Positions 52,250 to 58,051 of a stretch of 58,051 nucleotides of DNA are shown here, in pieces. The notes under the pieces were generated by a model. That model saw only the letters and a list, made by a program, of their open reading frames with translations, was not told where the DNA came from and searched no databases. A program made the translations under genes and the position numbers. The number at the start of each line of letters is the position of its first letter. Within the stretch, counting starts at the first letter, position 1. The DNA comes from an uncultured Lachnospiraceae bacterium (GTDB taxonomy: Bacteria > Bacillota > Clostridia > Lachnospirales > Lachnospiraceae), in contig CAJURF010000007.1 in the NCBI GenBank assembly GCA_910588825.1, positions 13,669 to 71,719 on the forward strand, given 5' to 3'.

Positions 52250-53194
52250 ATGATCATAAATTATTTGAGTTCTCTGGACCCAACGGCACTGCTCCGCGCC
52301 CTTCCAGGTAATGCAGCGCAGGGATTGATATGGGGGATCATGGCGGTAGGCGTATACATTACTTTCCGTATCCTGGATTTTCCAGACCTGACAGTAGACG
52401 GCTCCCTGGCTACAGGAGGCGCGGCAGCCGTCATGCTGATCCAGGGGGGAATGGACCCGGCTCTCTCTCTGGTGTTTGCCTTTCTGGCGGGCATGGCGGC
52501 CGGATTTGTAACCGGAATTTTACATACTGGACTTGGCATTCCAGGTATTCTGGCCAGTATTCTGACACAGATATCCCTGTATTCTGTGAATCTGAGAATC
52601 ATGGGAAAATCCAATCAGAGCATTGGTATTACCCAGACAGGCCTTGTAGCATCCTTAAGATACGTGACCGATGATGGCAGAGCATTCTTTTTTCTGAAAC
52701 TGATTCTGGGATGCCTGCTTCTCATTGCGGCTGTCTACTGGACGTTCGGGACAGAAATCGGCTCCGCCATACGGGCCACAGGGTGCAACCCCCAGATGGC
52801 GCGGGCGCAGGGAATCAACACGAATTTTACAACTGTTGCCGCGCTGATGCTCTCCAACGGACTGGTCGGGCTTTGCGGCGGCATTTACGCACAATATCAG
52901 GGTTCTGCAGATGTAAACGCTGGACGGGGGGCCATCGTCATCGGACTGGCGGCAGTGATTATCAGCGAAGTAATTTTTGGAAAGCTCTGCTCTGGCAGAA
53001 GGTTTACATTTGCCTATACACTGGCCGCAGTTTTCGTGGGAGCAATTTTATATTATGTGGCCTACACCCTTGTACTGTGGCTTCAAATGCCTTCTGATTA
53101 TATGAAGTTATTTTCCGCGGTAGTTGTGACCTGTTTCCTGGCGGTACCTTATTTAAGAGAAAAATATGCGGTAAAACGAAGGATGGCGAGATAA
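52250..53194 (+). CDS. ABC transporter permease (TrpY-like, branched-chain type)
   Basis: 314 residues with about eight to nine membrane helices. 'GIMAVGVYITFRILDFPDLT' with 'VDGSLATGGAAAV', and 'AIRATGCNPQMARAQGINTN', are typical of the BPD_transp_2 permeases that work with PF04392 binding proteins. It lies 14 bp after the binding protein and overlaps the ATPase gene by 1 bp (TAATG). Confidence 0.9.
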   Translation: MIINYLSSLDPTALLRALPGNAAQGLIWGIMAVGVYITFRILDFPDLTVDGSLATGGAAAVMLIQGGMDPALSLVFAFLAGMAAGFVTGILHTGLGIPGILASILTQISLYSVNLRIMGKSNQSIGITQTGLVASLRYVTDDGRAFFFLKLILGCLLLIAAVYWTFGTEIGSAIRATGCNPQMARAQGINTNFTTVAALMLSNGLVGLCGGIYAQYQGSADVNAGRGAIVIGLAAVIISEVIFGKLCSGRRFTFAYTLAAVFVGAILYYVAYTLVLWLQMPSDYMKLFSAVVVTCFLAVPYLREKYAVKRRMAR

Positions 53195-54000
53195 TGGGAT
53201 ACATGCTTGAGATAGAAAATGTGCGTAAGACTTTCAACATCGGTACAATCAATGAGAAAACGGCATTAAGTGGTGTGAACCTGAAACTGAACGAGGGCGA
53301 CTTCGTGACTGTCATAGGCGGAAACGGAGCCGGAAAATCCACGACATTAAATGCCATCGCCGGAGTCTGGCCTGTGGACGGGGGAAAGATTTCTGTAAAC
53401 GGCACGGATATTACAAGGCTTCCCGAGCACAAACGGGCCGTATATCTGGGAAGGGTTTTTCAGGACCCCATGATCGGAACTGCCGCCACCATGTCCATTG
53501 AGGAAAATATGGCAATCGCCGCAAGACGCGGGGAACGCAGAGGCTTTCGATGGGGCGTTTCCAGCCGGGAGCGGGAAGAATACCGAAAGAAATTACAGGC
53601 ACTGGATTTGGGACTGGAAGAACGCCTTAGCAGCAAAGTGGGTCTATTGTCCGGCGGACAACGCCAGGCGATCACCCTCCTTATGGCAGCCCTGAAAAAG
53701 CCAAAACTTCTGCTTCTGGATGAACATACTGCTGCCCTGGACCCGAAAACAGCCGTCAAGGTGCTGGATATTTCCGATAGAATCATAGAAGAAAACGGGC
53801 TCACCGCAATGATGGTCACTCATAACATGAAAGACGCCATTGCCCACGGAAACCGTCTGATTATGATGCATGAGGGGCGGATCATCTACGATGTATCCGG
53901 CGAAGAAAAAAAGAAGCTCAGCGTATCGGATCTGCTGGCAAAATTTGAGGAAGCCAGTGGCAGTGAATTTGCCAATGACCGAATGCTTTTAATGACATAA
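53194..54000 (+). CDS. ABC transporter ATP-binding protein (TrpZ-like)
   Basis: 268 residues: Walker A 'GGNGAGKST' (about 43-51), signature 'LLSGGQRQAITLL', Walker B 'LLLLDEHTAALDP', and His in 'MVTHNMKDAI'. The Walker B glutamate and the switch histidine are present, so it should hydrolyse ATP. Coupled to the permease by a TAATG overlap. A terminator follows at 54030-54082. Confidence 0.93.
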   Translation: MGYMLEIENVRKTFNIGTINEKTALSGVNLKLNEGDFVTVIGGNGAGKSTTLNAIAGVWPVDGGKISVNGTDITRLPEHKRAVYLGRVFQDPMIGTAATMSIEENMAIAARRGERRGFRWGVSSREREEYRKKLQALDLGLEERLSSKVGLLSGGQRQAITLLMAALKKPKLLLLDEHTAALDPKTAVKVLDISDRIIEENGLTAMMVTHNMKDAIAHGNRLIMMHEGRIIYDVSGEEKKKLSVSDLLAKFEEASGSEFANDRMLLMT

Positions 54001-54029
54001 TGACATGATTTCTGCCAATACGCAAAATA

Positions 54030-54082
54030 GAAAGCCCTCCCAGCCTCGCTGTCATTCATGACAGTGGGGCTGGAGGGCTTTC
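54030..54082 (+). terminator. terminator after the ABC operon
   Basis: A long stem pairs GAAAGCCCTCC...CTGTCA with TGACAG...GGAGGGCTTTC around a very small loop; a few mismatches lie in the middle. The tail TCCTGCATTG is not a clear T run. It begins about 30 bp after the stop. Confidence 0.7.
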
Positions 54083-54092
54083 CTGCATTGTC

Positions 54093-54275
54093 CTAGAGCG
54101 TGTTTGAAAATTGCTTTATGTCAACCGTGCGTCACAGTTTGTACCCAAGGGTATGATATGGGAGATTTGTTCCGCATGAGGGCGCTGTAGCGGGCTACAG
54201 CAACCGAATAAGGGGCAAATCTCCCGCAAAGTGGGGCGTATGGGTGGCGTGAATGAATTTTCAAACACGCTCTAG
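54093..54275. mobile_element. 183-bp MITE-like element with 18-bp perfect terminal inverted repeats
   Basis: The ends CTAGAGCGTGTTTGAAAA (54093-54110) and its exact complement (54258-54275) enclose a GC-rich, hairpin-rich interior with no gene, for example GGGAGATTTG (54160-54169 region) facing CAAATCTCCC (near 54205-54215). This is the form of a non-autonomous transposon. Outer CTAG may include a TA target duplication. Related partial sequences occur at 33349 and 54354. Which transposase moves it is unknown from this window. Confidence 0.7.
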
Positions 54276-54353
54276 CGTAACCATTTGAATGTCTGCCGAA
54301 AGAATACTGTGAAAATACAGCCTTTTTGTAATTTCCGCATATAATCTACCATA

Positions 54354-54403
54354 GAGAGCGTCTTAAAAATCGTTGGTATAAAGCATTTTTAAAACACGCT
54401 CCA
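54354..54403. repeat. short degenerate copy of the MITE-like repeat
   Basis: AGAGCGTCTTAAAAAT (from 54355) faces ATTTTTAAAACACGCT (54385-54400) with a 14-nt middle. The ends resemble those of the 183-bp element about 80 bp to the left, so this is a decayed or minimal relative. It precedes the first collagen-like gene by about 60 bp. Confidence 0.5.
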
Positions 54404-54462
54404 GAGCAATGTATGATTTATGAAAATATTGATTCAATTCAACAATATCGAGGTGTATTCAG

Positions 54463-55329
54463 ATGAATAATAATATGTTCAATCTTCAAAATCCATTTAG
54501 AACCGTCAGACCTCCTGTTGCCACCCCATATAGGAACACCCCGCCCCAAACCGGGATGCGCGGGGGTCCGGGATCAGGACAAAGCCCCGGCTCTTTGGAC
54601 AAAGCCTGCCCCACTGAGCCTGCCCCGCCAAAGGTCTGTATCCCGGAACCGGACTCATCCAAATCCCGGGAATGTGTAAACATCTGCAGCCAGACAGAAT
54701 CCGCCAATCCCGTATGCGCGCCATGCATCCCTGGACCTATGGGGCCCCGGGGCGAACCTGGACCCATGGGACCGCGGGGGGAACCCGGTCCGCCCGGCTG
54801 TCCGGGAGAACGGGGTGAACCGGGCCCCCAGGGAGTTACCGGCCCCCAGGGACCTCAGGGAGCCACAGGACCTCAGGGGGCAAGAGGAGAACAGGGGCCG
54901 CGGGGACCGGCAGGGCCGGCAGGCTGTCTGCAAAACAACATTTTTGCATCTTTCTCAGCGCCAAAAGCCGCACTGCCCAAAAACGCAAATCTGCCTCTCA
55001 AAGTAACCGTTCCGGATATAACCGGGAATATTACTCCCTGCAGCAGCTGCTCTATAGCCCTGAATCCTGGGTTCTATTCTTTCTATTATTATGTTTCCAC
55101 CGAAATGAAGGCACCTGGATTCATAAGGCTTACCCCTGTGTTTAATAACTGCACACAGCCGGCTTATATGGGATATTCTGTGGTAAAAAAACGCCGTGAA
55201 CAAATTGTTCTGTCAAGATATTTTATTGTTGAAATATTCGACTCTGCTCCTTTGTTCTTTATATGGCACTGTTCGGAATCGGCTTCTCATGTAAACATGA
55301 ATGTAACAATACAGAAATTATGCAGATAG
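54463..55329 (+). CDS. Collagen-like surface protein with C-terminal globular domain (BclA-like)
   Basis: 288 residues, no classical signal peptide. Residues 1-90 are Pro/Gly/Cys-rich (seven Cys between 49 and 88). Residues 91-154 are uninterrupted Gly-X-Y triplets such as GPMGPRGEP, a collagen triple helix. Residues about 160-288 are beta-rich and likely form a trimeric head. The layout is that of BclA-type spore surface filaments, which also lack Sec signals and are put on from the mother cell. The next gene is a glycosyltransferase. Start codon preceded by GAGGTG. Confidence 0.82.
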   Translation: MNNNMFNLQNPFRTVRPPVATPYRNTPPQTGMRGGPGSGQSPGSLDKACPTEPAPPKVCIPEPDSSKSRECVNICSQTESANPVCAPCIPGPMGPRGEPGPMGPRGEPGPPGCPGERGEPGPQGVTGPQGPQGATGPQGARGEQGPRGPAGPAGCLQNNIFASFSAPKAALPKNANLPLKVTVPDITGNITPCSSCSIALNPGFYSFYYYVSTEMKAPGFIRLTPVFNNCTQPAYMGYSVVKKRREQIVLSRYFIVEIFDSAPLFFIWHCSESASHVNMNVTIQKLCR

Positions 55330-55350
55330 TGAAAGGAGGCAGTAAAATAA

Positions 55351-56451
55351 ATGATAACCATTAGTCTCTGTATGATTGTTAAGAATGAAGAAAAAGTTCT
55401 TTCGCGCTGTCTGGACAGCATTAAGGATCTTGTGGATGAAATCATCATTGTGGACACCGGTTCCACAGACCGCACATTAGAAACAGCCTCCCCATATACT
55501 GACAAAATATATTCATATAAATGGACAGATGATTTCTCAAGTGCCAGAAACTATTCTTTCTCCAAAGCTTCCATGGATTACTGTATGTGGATGGACGCCG
55601 ATGATGTCCTGGAAGAGAGCAGCCGGGGTAAATTTCTGCGATTAAAGGAGTCGCTTTCTCCTGACGCAGATATGGTAATGATGAAATACCATACCTCTTT
55701 TGATGAGGCAGGAAACCCTGTTTTTTCCTATTACCGTGAACGCTGGATCAGAAATGATTCAAAATACTGCTGGGTCGGTGAAGTACATGAGGTGATTCCG
55801 CCGGAAGGGAATATAAAATATTCTGACATTGCCGTATGCCACAAAAAAACAGGACCCGGAGATCCCGACAGGAATTTGAAAATATATCAAAAAATGCTTG
55901 CTGAAGGCAGAGAATTAGAACCACGCCAGTGCTACTATTACGCGCGTGAACTCTATTATCACAAACTTTACCAAGATGCCATCCCTGTTTTTGAACAATT
56001 CCTGGATTCGCCCAACGGCTGGATAGAAAACAAGATCGAAACATGTGCCCTCTGCGCAGACTGCTATTACAAACTGGAAAGGGAGGATACAGCACTTCTG
56101 ACTCTTCTTCGCAGCCTAAGTTTCGATATGCCCAGAGCTGAGTTGTGCTGTGATATCGGAAAACATTTCCTGCAGCACGAAAATTATAAAAACGCAATTT
56201 ACTGGTATGAAACTGCACTGCATACCAGGAGAAATGACCAGAGCGGCGGATTTATTCTTCCGGACTGCTATGATTATATTCCTCTGTTGCAGCTATGTGT
56301 ATGCTATGATAAATTAGGAGACTTAGAAAAGGCAAGGGAATATAATGAAAAGGCCGGATTGTGCAAACCCTGTTCCAAAGCTTATCTCTACAATAGACAA
56401 TATTTTGATTCCCGCCTGCGCGCAGAACACGCAGAACAGCCGCCGCTCTGA
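55351..56451 (+). CDS. Family 2 glycosyltransferase with TPR-like tail
   Basis: 366 residues. The GT2 core covers about 1-220: 'ISLCMIVKNEEKVLSRCLDS', 'IIIVDTGSTDRTLE', and the metal motif DADD at 82-85 in 'MWMDADDVLEE'. The C-terminal 140 residues are helical repeats of TPR type ('ELYYHKLYQDAIPVFEQFLD', 'ENYKNAIYWYETALHTRRND'). Such enzymes often put the first sugar on protein targets. It is flanked by two collagen-like genes, which are the likely targets (compare SgtA and BclA3 in C. difficile). RBS AAAGGAGG lies before ATG. Confidence 0.88.
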   Translation: MITISLCMIVKNEEKVLSRCLDSIKDLVDEIIIVDTGSTDRTLETASPYTDKIYSYKWTDDFSSARNYSFSKASMDYCMWMDADDVLEESSRGKFLRLKESLSPDADMVMMKYHTSFDEAGNPVFSYYRERWIRNDSKYCWVGEVHEVIPPEGNIKYSDIAVCHKKTGPGDPDRNLKIYQKMLAEGRELEPRQCYYYARELYYHKLYQDAIPVFEQFLDSPNGWIENKIETCALCADCYYKLEREDTALLTLLRSLSFDMPRAELCCDIGKHFLQHENYKNAIYWYETALHTRRNDQSGGFILPDCYDYIPLLQLCVCYDKLGDLEKAREYNEKAGLCKPCSKAYLYNRQYFDSRLRAEHAEQPPL

Positions 56452-56701
56452 GCGGCCCTCTTTATCCACAGCCTGAGAATATATTTGATTTACACACACT
56501 TTTTAGACAGGTATCTTTTTCTCCCTAAAAAACTTACCACTATATGTAGCAGATATATAAAATATTCATACATTATTTATTACAAAGGTTATCCTTTGTG
56601 AGAGTTCAGAATTCAGAGTTCAGAATTTTGGACTCTGAAATATTGCTGTTCTTTTGCATTTGATTGACTTTTGTCAATAAAATATAAAGGATGTTTTATA
56701 T
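56452..56701. other. 250-bp AT-rich leader of the second collagen-like gene
   Basis: It holds a perfect hairpin ACAAAGG-ttat-CCTTTGT (56582-56599), a direct repeat of AGAGTTCAGAATT (from 56601 and 56615), and an inverted repeat TTCAGAGT/ACTCTGAA (56612-56619 with 56632-56639). A -10-like CATACATT (56567-56574) resembles sporulation sigma-E or sigma-K sites; I do not see a clear -35. No gene is visible. Confidence 0.4.
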
Positions 56702-58051
56702 ATGAGTCAATATAATTGTCATTGTAATTCAGGTTATTGTAATAATCCATGTGATCCTCCCTGCTGTGAACGCGGCCCTGCCGGGCCAAAAGGCGATCAG
56801 GGTCCTCAGGGACCACAGGGTATGAAAGGTGACACTGGCTGTCCTGGCCCGAAAGGCGACAGGGGAGAACCCGGGCCTCAGGGGCCACAGGGCTGTCCTG
56901 GCGAACCGGGAGCAAGAGGACCACGAGGAAATACCGGCGCCGTAGGACCCACTGGAAACACGGGGCCACGGGGAATCCAGGGACCGCGGGGCTATGCGGG
57001 ACCCCAGGGAATCCAAGGTGTTCAAGGTGTCAGAGGCGATATCGGGCCAAAAGGTGATCCCGGCTGTGAAGGACCCAAAGGGGATATTGGACCCCAGGGA
57101 CCAATGGGAAATACCGGACCTGCAGGCCCTGCGGGCCCGCAAGGCGATATTGGCCCCCAGGGGCCAAGAGGCATCCCCGGGGTTCCCGGGCCCACCGGAC
57201 CCACTGGACCTGCAGGTCCTCAGGGCGTTACTGGACCCCAGGGGACACAAGGCGTTACCGGACCGATTGGAATACAGGGGCCGAAAGGCTGTCCGGGCGA
57301 TACAGGACCTGCTGGGGCTGACGGACCTACTGGACCTACTGGTGCCGACGGACCTACTGGGCCCACTGGTGCCGACGGACCTACCGGGCCTACTGGACCC
57401 ACCGGACCTACTGGACCTGACGGACCCACCGGGCCTACTGGACCCACCGGACCTACTGGACCTACTGGCGCTGATGGGCCTACTGGTGCCGACGGGCCTA
57501 CCGGACCTACTGGCGCTGACGGGCCTACCGGACCTACTGGCGCTGACGGGCCTACCGGGCCCACTGGCGCTGACGGACCTACTGGACCTACTGGCGCTGA
57601 CGGGCCTACTGGGCCTACTGGACCTGGCGGGCCTACTGGACCCACTGGCGCTGATGGGCCTACCGGACCCACTGGTGCTGACGGACCTACTGGGCCTACT
57701 GGGGCCGACGGGCCTACCGGACCTGACGGACCCACCGGACCTACTGGCGCCGACGGACCTACCGGACCCACTGGTGCTGACGGACCTACTGGACCTACTG
57801 GCGCTGACGGGCCTACTGGACCTGACGGGCCTACTGGACCCACTGGCGCCGACGGGCCTACCGGACCTACCGGCGCTGACGGACCTACTGGACCTACTGG
57901 CGCTGATGGGTCTACCGGACCCACTGGTGCTGACGGGCCTACTGGGCCTACTGGCGCTGATGGACCTACCGGGCCTACTGGCGCTGACGGACCCACCGGG
58001 CCTACTGGACCCACTGGCGCTGATGGGCCTACCGGACCCACTGGTGCTGAC
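56702..58051 (+). CDS. Collagen-like protein with long GPTGPTGAD repeats (3' end outside window)
   Basis: 450 codons are open from ATG 56702 (AAAGGATG upstream) to the window end. The first 24 residues have six Cys (positions 6, 8, 13, 17, 21, 22). From Gly25 on, every third residue is Gly. Residues 25 to about 200 are varied triplets, some with Cys (GCP, GCE); from about residue 200 the pattern becomes GPT-GPT-GAD with small changes (GPD, GPG, GST). No signal peptide. This looks like a spore or cell surface filament; threonines in the triplets are likely sugar sites for the adjacent glycosyltransferase. Confidence 0.85.
   Translation, partial: MSQYNCHCNSGYCNNPCDPPCCERGPAGPKGDQGPQGPQGMKGDTGCPGPKGDRGEPGPQGPQGCPGEPGARGPRGNTGAVGPTGNTGPRGIQGPRGYAGPQGIQGVQGVRGDIGPKGDPGCEGPKGDIGPQGPMGNTGPAGPAGPQGDIGPQGPRGIPGVPGPTGPTGPAGPQGVTGPQGTQGVTGPIGIQGPKGCPGDTGPAGADGPTGPTGADGPTGPTGADGPTGPTGPTGPTGPDGPTGPTGPTGPTGPTGADGPTGADGPTGPTGADGPTGPTGADGPTGPTGADGPTGPTGADGPTGPTGPGGPTGPTGADGPTGPTGADGPTGPTGADGPTGPDGPTGPTGADGPTGPTGADGPTGPTGADGPTGPDGPTGPTGADGPTGPTGADGPTGPTGADGSTGPTGADGPTGPTGADGPTGPTGADGPTGPTGPTGADGPTGPTGAD
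57302..58051 (+). repeat. imperfect 27-bp tandem repeat array (collagen region)
   Basis: About 750 bp of units encoding GPT-GPT-GAD, with shorter or longer units where a GPT triplet is gained or lost. Third codon positions vary among units, so the array is old enough to have drifted but is likely to change in length by slippage. It continues past the window end. Confidence 0.85.

Noticed and set aside
57220..58041. Long minus-strand frame rich in Gly-Pro-Val-Ala
   Set aside because: It is the mirror of the collagen repeats on the plus strand; low-complexity GC-rich repeats leave it open by chance and it has no ribosome site.
57302..58051. CRISPR array
   Set aside because: The repeats are in frame, without unique spacers, and encode Gly-X-Y triplets.

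Overview
The window looks like chromosome of a motile, spore-forming Clostridia member, most likely family Lachnospiraceae. I infer this from flagellar genes of clearly Clostridial type, DUF975/DUF4190/DUF2752 membrane proteins, a DnaD/DnaI-type helicase loader pair, collagen-like spore-surface-type proteins, strong AGGAGG ribosome binding sites and moderate GC. I did not identify the species.

Layout. (1) 1-2035, minus: two full copies and one cut-off copy of a PD-(D/E)XK (Rpn/transposase-like) nuclease gene in tandem, with one sigma-A promoter, a possible 19-codon leader and damaged 5' ends. (2) 2288-5494, minus: a late flagellar unit fliD-fliS-fliT-like. (3) 5966-7967, plus: an orphan ParA ATPase and a ComFB-domain protein with a long acidic repeat linker, sitting inside the flagellar region. 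(4) 8010-34256, minus: a large flagellar/chemotaxis operon read from one strong promoter at 34364-34392, in the order flgB, fliE, fliF, fliG, fliH, fliI, fliJ, fliK, flgD, TIGR02530-type gene, flgE, flbD, motA, motB, fliM, cheY, flgC, fliY, fliO, fliP, fliQ, fliR, flhB, flhA, sigma-28, two rod/hook genes, cheC, cheD, cheV and an EAL-HDOD protein. flgC is not in its usual place between flgB and fliE. flhF, flhG, fliL, cheA, cheW, cheB and cheR are absent from this window. (5) 34576-39561, plus: a DnaD-domain protein, a DnaC/DnaI-type helicase loader, a PRPP synthetase-family protein and a GH13 glucosidase. (6) 39640-44086, minus: NUDIX hydrolase, Tex, DUF4190 and DUF975 proteins. A DUF2752 gene on plus follows. 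(7) 44698-50907, minus: secA, prfB with its +1 frameshift, a phosphoglycerate-mutase-like protein that may be a homoserine kinase, and aspartokinase. (8) 51174-54000, plus: an ABC importer of the TrpXYZ-like type, then repeat elements. (9) 54463-58051, plus: a collagen-like protein, a family 2 glycosyltransferase and a second, very repetitive collagen-like protein that runs off the window.

How it fits together: most of the window builds and steers the flagellum (rod, MS ring, C ring, export gate, hook, stator, CheY adaptation enzymes). The observations I would check first are the ParA-ComFB pair in a flagellar cluster that lacks FlhF/FlhG, the FliY protein with two internal FliM-type 'SQEEIEALL' peptides, the collagen-glycosyltransferase-collagen locus, and the tandem nuclease genes with A-tract length differences at their start codons.
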